The notes below the pieces were generated by a model, which was not told the origin of the DNA, made no database searches, and saw nothing but the letters and a program-made list of their open reading frames with translations. The position numbers and the translations under genes are program-made. This document shows, in pieces, positions 56,739 through 64,000 of a stretch of DNA of 64,000 bases. The DNA is from Bacillus massilioanorexius. GTDB lineage: Bacteria > Bacillota > Bacilli > Bacillales > DSM-1321. How positions within the stretch are numbered: the stretch's first letter is position 1; each line of letters starts with the position of its first letter. Location: the NCBI RefSeq assembly GCF_902374955.1, contig NZ_CABKRX010000118.1:62001-126000 (forward strand), in the 5' to 3' direction.

Positions 56739-57317
56739 ATGAATAAGAAAACATTATTTTTAGTGGAAATTGCTGTTTTTGCAGCGCTAGCCTTGTTATT
56801 GGATATGGTCTCTAATTTTGTATTTTCAAGAATTTGGCCGCAAGGTGGTTCCGTTTCAATCGCAATGGTTCCTGTATTTTTAATGGCATTTCGATGGGGA
56901 TTAAAAGGTGGATTATTGACAGGCTTTTTATTAGGACTGCTACAGGTTGCGTTAGGAATGACTTATATTATCCATCCACTTCAAGGCTTTATTGATTATT
57001 TCTTAGCATTTACGGTTGTAGGATTAGCGGGAATTTTTGCAAAAGGAGTTACGGAAGGATTTGCAAATGGCCACAGAGGAAAAGCTATTACGAATATTAT
57101 TTTGGGAGTTTTTGTTGGAAGCTTTTTAAGATTTTTATGTCATTTTGCAACTGGAATTATCTATTTCTCATCAAGTGATTTAAAAGGTTTCTCGATTGCA
57201 ACTTTCTCGGCTGTATATAATGGAACGTATATGCTACCAAGTTTTATATTATGCTCTGTTGTAGTAGTCACTTTATATACGACTGCATCTCGCGTTCTAG
57301 TAAAAAAAATGGCATAA
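56739..57317 (+). CDS. thiT: Thiamine-specific ECF transporter S component ThiT
   Basis: 192-aa membrane protein with six helices; ATG at 56739 after AAGAGGAGG. The thiamine-site signatures are visible: ALALLLDM near the N terminus, SVSIAMVPVFLMAFRWGLKGG (about 39-59, given as two adjoining parts SVSIAMVPVF and LMAFRWGLKGG) and HPLQGFIDYFLAF (about 87-99). ThiT joins the shared EcfAA'T energising module, not encoded here, to import thiamine. The TPP riboswitch upstream shuts it off when thiamine pyrophosphate is plentiful. Confidence 0.95.
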   Translation: MNKKTLFLVEIAVFAALALLLDMVSNFVFSRIWPQGGSVSIAMVPVFLMAFRWGLKGGLLTGFLLGLLQVALGMTYIIHPLQGFIDYFLAFTVVGLAGIFAKGVTEGFANGHRGKAITNIILGVFVGSFLRFLCHFATGIIYFSSSDLKGFSIATFSAVYNGTYMLPSFILCSVVVVTLYTTASRVLVKKMA

Positions 57318-57461
57318 GCTTCATTTTCGAATGATATCATGTAAGTTTGATTCATTCTAAGATATTCAATTATATCGATGACCAATAAATATAGATGTTA
57401 AAATGTCCAATGATAAAACTAAGTACGCCTCAGTTTGTACTATATACCTATGTATATTCTT

Positions 57462-57521
57462 AAAAAGGGTTAATCTGATGTCAATACGATTCAATCGTTT
57501 TTGACATAGATTGCCCTTTTT
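57462..57521. terminator. Strong bidirectional terminator after thiT
   Basis: AAAAAGGG, AATCT and ATGTCAA pair with TTGACAT, GATT and CCCTTTTT, a long interrupted stem with flanking T tract. Confidence 0.85.
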
Positions 57522-57608
57522 CCGTTATTCATTTTTTGTAAGAATGATGGCTCTTTTTATTTTTAAATCGTAATAATATAAATCAAATTGGTCCTTACCA
57601 TCTTTTTC

Positions 57609-57899
57609 CTAGCTATTTTCAACGATGTAGTACACTTTTGAATTGTCTTGCAAAAAAGCAGGGTTAAATGCCCTTTTTTTATGCTCTGTTAGTTGTAGTT
57701 CTTCTTGTTTATCTCTATCAAATAAAAATATATCATAGTAAAAGGTACCTTTCGTTTCGGGATTAGATAATGAATCAAATGCAACTAGTCTTTCATCTGA
57801 AGATATTGTAAAGTCAGAGATATCTCTTTCTGGTTGCGAAAAACTTTCAAGATTAGCGGGATTATCATATGGAATTTTAACAAATGCCCCTGGTGACAT
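57609..57899 (-). pseudogene. C-terminal remnant of a TolB-like beta-propeller protein
   Basis: 96 codons that read like propeller blades: DISDFTISSDERLVAFDSL, DIFLFDRDKQEELQLT and NPAFLQDNSKVYYIVE. No ribosome site precedes the first ATG at 57899, and full TolB-like proteins are about four times longer. The upstream DNA on its coding strand is taken over by a family-2 repeat at 57935, so the 5' part has been lost, possibly with the arrival of that repeat. Translation today is doubtful. Identification rests on the blade-like pattern only. Confidence 0.55.
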
Positions 57900-57934
57900 T
57901 ATATATAGGTTTGTTTGATTTTTCGATTTTATTT

Positions 57935-58045
57935 TAGCTCCAGCACTTTAGCTCCTCTAGGTCATAAGCCAATCCGTATAGAAGGAGGAAGAGTAAACTG
58001 TCTATACTCGATTATGCTATTCGAGGCTGACCAAGGTACTGGAAC
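57935..58045 (+). repeat. Dispersed repeat family 2, shorter copy
   Basis: AGCTCCAGCACTT near the left end is complementary (with G-U pairs) to AAGGTACTGGAACTT near the right end. CATAAGCCAATCCGT (57963-57977) and ATTATGCTATTCGAGGCTG match the copy at 39100. It directly abuts the broken TolB-like gene. Confidence 0.65.
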
Positions 58046-58051
58046 TTATTC

Positions 58052-58123
58052 CTAGAATAGCCAGTTTACGATAAACCCAATGACAACTATTGCTCCAATA
58101 AGCGTTAAAATGGTTCGTATCAC
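58052..58123 (-). CDS. 23-aa membrane peptide
   Basis: Very small gene with GTG start at 58123 and AGGGGAG 6 bases upstream. The product is essentially one transmembrane helix: MIRTILTLIGAIVVIGFIVN followed by WLF. Peptides like this often modulate a membrane complex or act as toxins of type I systems, but nothing here identifies a partner or antisense RNA. It lies between the family-2 repeat and the HPr-like gene. It could be a chance frame, though ribosome site, hydrophobicity and position agree. Confidence 0.5.
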   Translation of the reverse strand: MIRTILTLIGAIVVIGFIVNWLF

Positions 58124-58160
58124 AAAGATCTCCCCTTGTCCGATTTATTTTTCGTAAGAA

Positions 58161-58445
58161 TTAATTTGAAATAGCTGCTTGATTTTTTAATAGTGGCTTT
58201 AGAGTCTGTTTAAATTCTTGTGCTTTTTCACCTTCGAAAATCATTTTTATGGGTGATTTCAAGTCAATAAGAAGCATATATGTGATGAATTTGGAGAATT
58301 TTGATAAAGAGATTGAGATTAAGTTATTATGCTGAATAAGAAAAACATTACCTTCCCATTGTTTCACTTTTTTATAAAGAGCGATCATTGTTTCAACAGA
58401 TAGATGCCTTTTTAAAGTTAAATTAGTAGATAATATAGATTGCAT
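58161..58445 (-). CDS. HPr-like protein lacking the phospho-histidine
   Basis: 94-aa protein with AAAAGGAG 8 bases before the ATG at 58445. The second half, SISLSKFSKFITYMLLIDLK through MIFEGEKAQEFKQTL, follows the HPr/Crh pattern (sheet strand, NLKSIMGVMSLG-like helix, strand, EG.DE..AL..L helix). The residue block around HPr His15 (GxHARPA) is replaced by KRHLSVETM, so normal PTS phosphotransfer is unlikely. The position of Ser46 is occupied near SLSKFSKF. It may be a regulator like Crh or an unrelated user of the fold. The assignment is by pattern. Confidence 0.65.
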   Translation of the reverse strand: MQSILSTNLTLKRHLSVETMIALYKKVKQWEGNVFLIQHNNLISISLSKFSKFITYMLLIDLKSPIKMIFEGEKAQEFKQTLKPLLKNQAAISN

Positions 58446-58704
58446 ATATAAAACTCCTTTTTGAATAGTTGTGTATGTCTTAAAAGTTTAATACCCAGCA
58501 TGATTAGTTTGAAACTTATAGATAGTGCAAATGGTATTATTGAACTATTGATGAGTGATTTTTCCTAGCAATGCTTGAAGTGGATAGTTTCCGGTGTTTA
58601 TTTGTTTTTTTCTTGTTAAATGAAAGCTATTGACATTCATTTACAATGAGGTTATATTGGTAAAAAATGTATTCACGATACCACGAAAAGGAAATGGAGG
58701 GCTG

Positions 58705-58779
58705 ATGAAAATGAAAAGAATTTTTATTTTTATTAAACATATAACAATTGAAGAATTGCAGCCCGCTCAAGTAATGTAA
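58705..58779 (+). CDS. bmrB: Leader peptide of the bmrCD-like operon (BmrB-like)
   Basis: 24-aa leader reading frame with GGAGGG before the ATG at 58705 (second ATG two codons later). It is basic and hydrophobic first (MKMKRIFIFIKHITIEE) and ends LQPAQVM. A terminator stands about 80 bases after its stop, before the ABC genes. In B. subtilis, bmrB upstream of bmrCD regulates by ribosome-mediated attenuation in response to ribosome-targeting antibiotics. The position, the size class and the terminator all agree with that. Sequence similarity to B. subtilis BmrB is not claimed. Confidence 0.62.
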   Translation: MKMKRIFIFIKHITIEELQPAQVM

Positions 58780-58858
58780 TCTATTCCTTTATACATGGAG
58801 AAATTGTGCGCGTGCTGCTTATATAAATCGGTATGCGCTTTTATATGTTACATCCATT

Positions 58859-58890
58859 AAAGCTTTCGTATACTATTGCGAAAGCTTTTT
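58859..58890 (+). terminator. Attenuator before the bmrCD-like genes
   Basis: AAAGCTTTCG (58859-58868) pairs with CGAAAGCTTT (58879-58888), followed by TTTTTG. An alternative stem upstream (TATAAA...TTTATA and GCGC/GCGC in 58806-58845) might compete with it. Confidence 0.75.
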
Positions 58891-58942
58891 GTGGTCTTTA
58901 ACGAACAAATTATTTAGCAGATTAAGAGATGGAGGATGAGGG

Positions 58943-60694
58943 ATGTTTGATGTCTATATAAAGCTTGGTTGGTTTTTTAAAGAGCAATGGAAACGATATT
59001 CAATAGCTATTGGATTATTAGCATTAGTAAATGTTTTAGTTATGATTCCAGCAAAATTAGTAGGTTGGACTATTGATGGTATACATCAACAAACGTTGAC
59101 TGCGGAAACTGTAACGAAATATATCGTTTTTCTTATAATATTGTCTTTCGGGATTTATATTATCGGTTACATTTGGCAACGGAATCTCTATGGCGGTGCC
59201 TATATTCTTGAACGAAAAATGAGACATAATTTCATGAAAAAATTAATAAACATGACACCCACATTCTACGAGAAAAATCGAACAGGGGATTTAATGGCGA
59301 AGGCAACTAATGATTTAAAGGCCATTTCCATAACTGCTGGTTTTGGTATTCTTTCATTTACAGATTCCATTTTATATACAGCAGCGATTTTATGTACGAT
59401 GGGCTTCACCATTTCATGGAAGCTAACGCTCTTTTCAATTATACCCCTTCCTATTATGGCGATGTTGATGCAGATTTATGGGAAGAAATTGCACACGCAT
59501 TTTACATCCGCTCAGAAATCATTTGGAAAATTAAATGATTCCGTTTTAGAATCTGTAGCAGGCGTTAGGGTCATAAGGGCATATGTTCAAGAAAAACAAA
59601 GTGAAAAAAGCTTTAATAAAATGACAGAGGATGTATTTGAAAAAAATGTGAAAGTAGCAGTAGTAGATTCATTGTTTGATCCTACTATTAATGTACTTGT
59701 TGGGATTTCCTATTTAATTGGCTTAGGCTATGGAGCAAAGATGGTTTTTGAGCAATCCATTACACTCGGTGATTTAGTATCCTTCAATGTGTATTTAGGA
59801 ATGTTGATTTGGCCAATGTTTGCAATAGGAGAATTAATTAATGTTATGCAAAGAGGAAATGCCTCATTAGACCGTGTACAAGAAACGTTAAATTATCAAG
59901 AAGATGTCCGAAATGCAGAAAATACAGTTGATCAATTAGCTATACCTGAGGAGATTATTTTTGAAAAATTCAATTTTCAGTATCCAACATCGGTAATCCA
60001 AAATTTAACAAACGTTAATATAGAGCTTAAAAAAGGTCAAACACTTGGTATTGTCGGTAAAACTGGAAGTGGAAAGACAACATTCATAAGGCAGTTGCTT
60101 AGAGAATATCCGCTTGGTAAAGGAAAAATCCTTGTTTCAGAGCATTCTCTTAATGAGGTAAAACTTGAAGATGTAAGAGGATGGTTAGGTTATGTACCAC
60201 AAGATCCATTTTTGTTTTCAAGAAGTATCAAGGAAAATATTTTATTCGGTAAGCTAGATGCAACAGAAACGGAACTTCAGCAGGCTATTTATTTAGCTGA
60301 TTTTAAAAAGGATTTAGAGATGCTACCAGAAGGACTAGAAACATTAGTTGGTGAGAAAGGAGTCGCCCTATCTGGAGGCCAAAAACAAAGGATTTCCATT
60401 GCTCGGGCTTTAATAAAAAATCCTGAATTATTACTTTTAGATGATTCGTTATCAGCTGTCGATGCGAAAACGGAGAAAACGATAATTGAACATATTCGAA
60501 AAGAGAGATCAGGGAAAACAACATTAATTGTTACACATAGAATGTCGGCTATTCAGCACGCCGATACGATTATTGTATTAGAAGACGGATTGATAAGTGA
60601 GAAAGGGACTCATGAGCAGTTAATTAAACAAGGTGGCTGGTATAAAGAACAGTATGAAAGACAACAAATTGAAGAAGGTGGGGAGGGAGAGTAG
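58943..60694 (+). CDS. bmrC: ABC exporter subunit BmrC (YheI)-like
   Basis: 583-aa half-transporter: six membrane helices (about 15-310) then the ATPase. Walker A is GKTGSGKTTF (about 371), signature LSGGQKQR, Walker B LLLLDDSLSAVD (about 494-505). The position after the Walker B Asp is Asp instead of the catalytic Glu, the mark of a degenerate site as in B. subtilis BmrC. The D-loop and H-loop (VTHRMSA) are present. It works as a heterodimer with the next gene product to export drugs. It follows GGAGGATGAGGG. Confidence 0.93.
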   Translation: MFDVYIKLGWFFKEQWKRYSIAIGLLALVNVLVMIPAKLVGWTIDGIHQQTLTAETVTKYIVFLIILSFGIYIIGYIWQRNLYGGAYILERKMRHNFMKKLINMTPTFYEKNRTGDLMAKATNDLKAISITAGFGILSFTDSILYTAAILCTMGFTISWKLTLFSIIPLPIMAMLMQIYGKKLHTHFTSAQKSFGKLNDSVLESVAGVRVIRAYVQEKQSEKSFNKMTEDVFEKNVKVAVVDSLFDPTINVLVGISYLIGLGYGAKMVFEQSITLGDLVSFNVYLGMLIWPMFAIGELINVMQRGNASLDRVQETLNYQEDVRNAENTVDQLAIPEEIIFEKFNFQYPTSVIQNLTNVNIELKKGQTLGIVGKTGSGKTTFIRQLLREYPLGKGKILVSEHSLNEVKLEDVRGWLGYVPQDPFLFSRSIKENILFGKLDATETELQQAIYLADFKKDLEMLPEGLETLVGEKGVALSGGQKQRISIARALIKNPELLLLDDSLSAVDAKTEKTIIEHIRKERSGKTTLIVTHRMSAIQHADTIIVLEDGLISEKGTHEQLIKQGGWYKEQYERQQIEEGGEGE

Positions 60695-62697
60695 TGAGCA
60701 CGGGAAAACGATTATTTATCTATGCATTAAATTTTAAAAAAATGATTATTCTCGCCTTGGTATTATTAACACTTTCAGTAGCAGCTGAATTGGCAGGGCC
60801 TTTTGTTGCTAAGAATATCATTGATCATCATATACTAGGTATTCAATCACATTGGTATGAAACGAAAAAAGGGAAAGATAGTGTTAAGTTTCAAGGAAAT
60901 TGGTATAAAAGAGAGGATTATTTTTCTGCTAATGAAGAAAAAGGAGAAAAAGCTACAATCCTTCAAGATGGTGTAAGCTTTATTTTTACAAAGGAGCCTA
61001 TATCACTAGATGCAAAAATAAAACTTGAAGGAAATAGATTGACAGCAGATGGGCAAACGTATAAGGTCACGATTTTATCACCAAATGAAGTCATGAATTT
61101 TTATAAGCCAGAGATTCCAAGAATTATTCGTCTGATTACTCTATATTTTGGCTTATTAGTAGTTGCAGCATTTTTCTTATATTTTCAAAGTTATTTCTTA
61201 CAAAAGTCGGCTAATCGTATTATTCAAAAAATGAGAAATGATATATTTTCTCATTTATCTACATTGCCTATTCGTTTTTTCGATAACTTGCCAGCTGGTA
61301 AGGTTGTAGCCAGAATTACAAACGATACAGAAGCGATAAAAGAATTGTATGTTCAGGTATTGGCTATGTTTTTCTCAAGTAGTATATATATTGTTGGTAT
61401 TTATATTGCATTATTTATTTTAAATGTAAAGCTTGCACTGTTATGTATGATTTTAATTCCGATATTAGTTCTTTGGGTTATGATTTATCGTAAATTTGCT
61501 TCAAAGTATAACCAAGTAATTCGAGCACGTATCAGTGATATTAATGCAATGATTAATGAATCCATTCAAGGAATGAATATTATTCAAGCCTTCAAACGAG
61601 AGAAAGACACGACGGAACAATTTGAAAAATTAAATGAGGAACACTTCACATATCAAAATAAAATGTTGAGACTAAACGCTTTTACTTCTCATAATCTTGT
61701 TAGTTTTCTTCAAAATATATTTTTGGTAGCTTTTATAGCGTATTTTGGGAATATTAGCCTGAGTGGTGAAGGAGTCTTATCTATTGGTTTATTATATGCT
61801 TTTATCGATTATTTGAATCGTTTATTTCAGCCAATCCAAAATATTGTTAACCAATTTGCAAATTTAGAGCAAGCTCTTGTAGCTGGGAATCGGATTTTTG
61901 AATTATTAGACGAAAAAGGAGAATCGGTTAGCACAAAGCATATTCCGAGATATAAAGGAAATGTCACTTTTCAAAATGTGTCTTTTGGCTACAAAGAAGG
62001 AGATTATGTATTAAAGGATATTAGCTTTTCAGCGAAGCAAGGAGAGACTTTTGCATTTGTTGGTCATACTGGTTCTGGAAAGAGTTCTATTATGAATTTA
62101 CTTTTTCGTTATTATGATTGTCAAAAAGGAACGATAACTGTTGATGGTATAGATATAAAAACTATTCCACATCAAACATTGAGAGAGCATATGGGTATAG
62201 TGTTACAAGATCCTTATTTATTTACTGGAACAATTGCATCAAATGTAAATTTACAGGATGAAAGTATTACAAGGGAAATGGTAGAACAAGCGTTAACAGA
62301 TGTGGGAGCGTTTAAAGTATTAAATCAAGTTGATGGAGGAATGGATGCACCAGTAGTTGAAAAAGGAAGTACACTTTCTTCTGGACAAAGACAACTGATT
62401 TCATTTGCCAGAGCTCTTGCATTTAAACCAGCTGTATTAATTCTAGATGAAGCAACATCAAATATTGATACAGAAACAGAGTTTTTAATACAACAAGCAT
62501 TAGAGATTTTGAAAAAAGGCAGAACAACCTTTATTATTGCTCACCGATTATCGACAATTAAAAATGCGGATTGCATTTTAGTATTAGATAAAGGTCGAAT
62601 CGTAGAAAGAGGAACTCACGATGAACTTTTGACGTTAAAAGGGAGATACTTTAACATGTACCAGATGCAAATGGGGACAGCTAAAGCAATTGTGTAA
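60694..62697 (+). CDS. bmrD: ABC exporter subunit BmrD (YheH)-like
   Basis: 667-aa half-transporter. The GTG start shares one base with the stop of bmrC. Between helix 1 and helix 2 there is an extra polar domain of about 90 residues (about 45-135), as described for BmrD. Motifs: Walker A GHTGSGKSSI (about 456), signature LSSGQRQL, Walker B LILDEATSNID with the catalytic Glu (about 583), H-loop AHRLST. It thus supplies the active Walker B while its LSSGQ faces the degenerate site of BmrC. Drug substrates cannot be read from sequence. Confidence 0.94.
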   Translation: MSTGKRLFIYALNFKKMIILALVLLTLSVAAELAGPFVAKNIIDHHILGIQSHWYETKKGKDSVKFQGNWYKREDYFSANEEKGEKATILQDGVSFIFTKEPISLDAKIKLEGNRLTADGQTYKVTILSPNEVMNFYKPEIPRIIRLITLYFGLLVVAAFFLYFQSYFLQKSANRIIQKMRNDIFSHLSTLPIRFFDNLPAGKVVARITNDTEAIKELYVQVLAMFFSSSIYIVGIYIALFILNVKLALLCMILIPILVLWVMIYRKFASKYNQVIRARISDINAMINESIQGMNIIQAFKREKDTTEQFEKLNEEHFTYQNKMLRLNAFTSHNLVSFLQNIFLVAFIAYFGNISLSGEGVLSIGLLYAFIDYLNRLFQPIQNIVNQFANLEQALVAGNRIFELLDEKGESVSTKHIPRYKGNVTFQNVSFGYKEGDYVLKDISFSAKQGETFAFVGHTGSGKSSIMNLLFRYYDCQKGTITVDGIDIKTIPHQTLREHMGIVLQDPYLFTGTIASNVNLQDESITREMVEQALTDVGAFKVLNQVDGGMDAPVVEKGSTLSSGQRQLISFARALAFKPAVLILDEATSNIDTETEFLIQQALEILKKGRTTFIIAHRLSTIKNADCILVLDKGRIVERGTHDELLTLKGRYFNMYQMQMGTAKAIV

Positions 62698-62839
62698 TTA
62701 GTAGTGCCTTCACCATTTGTGTTCATATAACGTTCACCGTTACGTCATGGAAAATTACTTTTTTATTCCAAAAATGGAAGGTAACGTATGTTATTTTTAC
62801 AATAAGAAAGATAACCATGATCATAGGGGGATGATTATT

Positions 62840-62938
62840 ATGGAAATGGAACTTTTTTCAGTTACGCTTGCGATTGCTAGTGTCGTAACTCTTTTCTTCT
62901 TTGTTGGTTACACGTTGTTAACTAGACCAGAACAATAA
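62840..62938 (+). CDS. 32-aa membrane peptide
   Basis: ATG at 62840 with AGGGGGATG about 9 bases upstream. The product is an acidic N terminus MEMELFS followed by one membrane helix and the tail TRPEQ. Not recognised; longer in-frame starts upstream lack a ribosome site. It lies between bmrD and a bidirectional terminator, 142 bases from bmrD, so it may be the last gene of that transcript. A single-helix partner of a membrane complex is possible, without evidence. Confidence 0.55.
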   Translation: MEMELFSVTLAIASVVTLFFFVGYTLLTRPEQ

Positions 62939-62956
62939 TATTAATGTGAATCAAAT

Positions 62957-62995
62957 GAAAGCTCCATGCCTTTTTAAAAGGTATGGAGCTTTTCA
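62957..62995. terminator. Bidirectional terminator before sspA
   Basis: GAAAGCTCCAT plus CCTTT pairs with AAAGG plus ATGGAGCTTTTC, long stem with small bulges. Confidence 0.88.
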
Positions 62996-63017
62996 TTATT
63001 ATTTAAGTATGAATTTG

Positions 63018-63230
63018 TTATTTAAATGAGCCACCTAATTGTTGCTCAGCCATTTGTACCAAGCGTTTTGTAATTTCGCCACCAACTGAGCCGTTTGCAC
63101 GTGAAGTTGCATCTGGTCCAAGAGTAACACCAAACTCTGTTGCAATTTCATATTTCATTTGATCAATCGCTGCCTGTGCTCCTTGGACTACAAGTGCATT
63201 TGATGAATTTCTTGATGTTTGGTTTTGCAT
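63018..63230 (-). CDS. sspA: Alpha/beta-type small acid-soluble spore protein
   Basis: 70-aa SASP. The ATG at 63230 has GAGGG 6 bases upstream. It contains the two conserved blocks of the family, [15 protein letters not shown], including the GPR protease cleavage site around TEFGV, and [16 protein letters not shown]. These proteins coat spore DNA and protect it from UV and heat; they are degraded by GPR on germination. It is direct proof that the organism belongs to the spore formers. A sigma-G promoter is expected upstream but no match is good enough to place. The gap 63231-63550 holds no other convincing gene. Confidence 0.96.
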   Translation of the reverse strand: MQNQTSRNSSNALVVQGAQAAIDQMKYEIATEFGVTLGPDATSRANGSVGGEITKRLVQMAEQQLGGSFK

Positions 63231-63550
63231 ACTAAACCCTCGCTTTTTTAGTTTTTGATTAATTTTTTGCTGAAGCTTCAATGTAGCACATATGTAAGCA
63301 TTAAAGATTTCAGCATGGTAATTTTGGTTGGGTCATCTGGAGTTGCACCAGCTACTAGATAAACTTGTTTCATCAATTGATTACCAAGTTATCGGCCCTT
63401 ATATTTGGCTAAACCCAGTAAGTTGTTGCTTAAAAATAGTATGAGAGAATGTATAGAAAAATATGTTGGTAATTAATGGATTGTATGTTTGCTTTTTAAA
63501 TTTTAAAAAATAGTAGAAGGAAGAGATTTAATGTAAAGGATGGATTAAAC

Positions 63551-63793
63551 TTGTCTATTTGCCCTTTATGTAATGGTTTGCAAACGATCTGCCAAAACTG
63601 TCAACGATGCTCAGCCGAATTAGAAGACAAAGGAAAAATAACAGATTATCTCGATACCTATAGTGCATATGAAGATATTGAAACATTAAAACAGGTGGAT
63701 GGTAATGAACATTCCATTGAAAATAAAATTTGTGTGCACTATTTTTTATGTGAACAATGTGGATTTGAAGAATACGTAGAAATCTTGGAATAA
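63551..63793 (+). CDS. Zinc-ribbon protein of unknown function
   Basis: 80-aa acidic protein. The TTG at 63551 follows AAAGGATGG. Paired cysteines occur at CPLC (about 4-7), CQNCQRC (about 14-20) and CEQC (about 67-70), which could bind one or two zinc ions. The middle part GKITDYLDTYSAYEDIETLK is acidic and helical. The sequence ends GFEEYVEILE. The family is not recognised. It is the last gene of the window; after it only AT-rich DNA is seen to base 64000. Confidence 0.68.
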   Translation: MSICPLCNGLQTICQNCQRCSAELEDKGKITDYLDTYSAYEDIETLKQVDGNEHSIENKICVHYFLCEQCGFEEYVEILE

Positions 63794-64000
63794 CTTACAG
63801 GTGTTACTATTAAATGAGACGTTTAACCTCTCTCCATTATAATAAGTTACTTTGTGACAAATTATCTTTATTAGTCTTGGTTACTCTTAGGTGCTAAATA
63901 GAGAATATAATGAATGGCCATTGAGAGATTCCTATGACGAAATATAGGAATCATTATTCCCTATTTCAGCTGTAATAAATATCGATATAGGCTGTGTTCA

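Noticed and set aside
57609..57899. Treating the TolB-like frame as an intact small gene
   Set aside because: No ribosome site, beta-propeller blades only, and a repeat abuts its 5' side; a remnant is the better reading.
63278..63373. 31-codon minus-strand frame [20 protein letters not shown]
   Set aside because: The composition looks protein-like, but there is no ribosome site and it may be a gene remnant upstream of sspA.
63979..64000. GATATAGGCTGTGTTCA at the window end
   Set aside because: It could be the left end of another family-1 repeat (GGCTGTTTTC), but only about ten bases are available.

Overview
The window is AT-rich, densely coded DNA from an endospore-forming member of the Bacillaceae or a close Bacillales relative. 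The evidence is an alpha/beta-type small acid-soluble spore protein, a sigma-W promoter driving yuaF-floT, GlpP-type glycerol antitermination, a MifM-like/YidC pair, a BmrCD-type transporter pair with a leader peptide, ThiT under a TPP riboswitch, and strong AGGAGG ribosome sites with frequent TTG/GTG starts. No rRNA, tRNA, CRISPR array, prophage or complete insertion sequence was seen.

Layout. 1-7.0 kb: two etfBA pairs (the first cut by the window edge) around an acyl-CoA ligase, then an anion-type MFS transporter; this looks like a carboxylic-acid/CoA-ester oxidation island. 7.1-10.3 kb: a SET-domain protein and an ABC-2 drug exporter with its TetR repressor. 10.9-17.2 kb: a giant 2-hydroxyacyl-CoA dehydratase activase fusion, a GntR/FCD regulator and an EmrE-type transporter. 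17.3-24 kb: a DUF4023-like peptide, cold-shock protein, TSUP exporter, flotillin operon, split CHR transporter and a coiled-coil protein. 24.2-25.3 kb: yidC behind a MifM-like sensor ORF.

25.5-38.9 kb is a large glycerol regulon: glpP-glpF-glpK-glpD, then glpABC (the anaerobic-type glycerol-3-phosphate dehydrogenase, unusual in Bacillaceae), then a second glpP-glpF-glpK set. Three transcription units carry terminator leaders sharing a TGGAGA-type box (probable GlpP targets), and cre-like sites mark catabolite control. Both GlpK copies keep the YHFFG histidine region used for HPr-dependent activation in Firmicutes.

39-52.5 kb covers metals and envelope: zinc efflux czcD with a convergent CzrA-type sensor, Fur-boxed feoAB plus a Cys-rich Feo partner, an Sco protein, succinate-semialdehyde dehydrogenase, UppP and three paralogous CNNM/CorC proteins. 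53-64 kb holds a YitT protein, a soluble sporulation-type histidine kinase, riboswitch-controlled thiT, a truncated TolB-like gene, an HPr-like protein, an attenuated bmrCD-like ABC pair, sspA and a zinc-ribbon protein.

A recurring theme is control after initiation: a TPP riboswitch, three GlpP-type terminators, a bmrB-like leader peptide with terminator, a MifM-like ORF whose end can melt a hairpin hiding the yidC ribosome site, and odd displaced Shine-Dalgarno sequences before all three CNNM genes. Two families of dispersed intergenic repeats (about 200 bp and 110-155 bp) are scattered through the window, and several very small genes (23-57 aa) have convincing ribosome sites.
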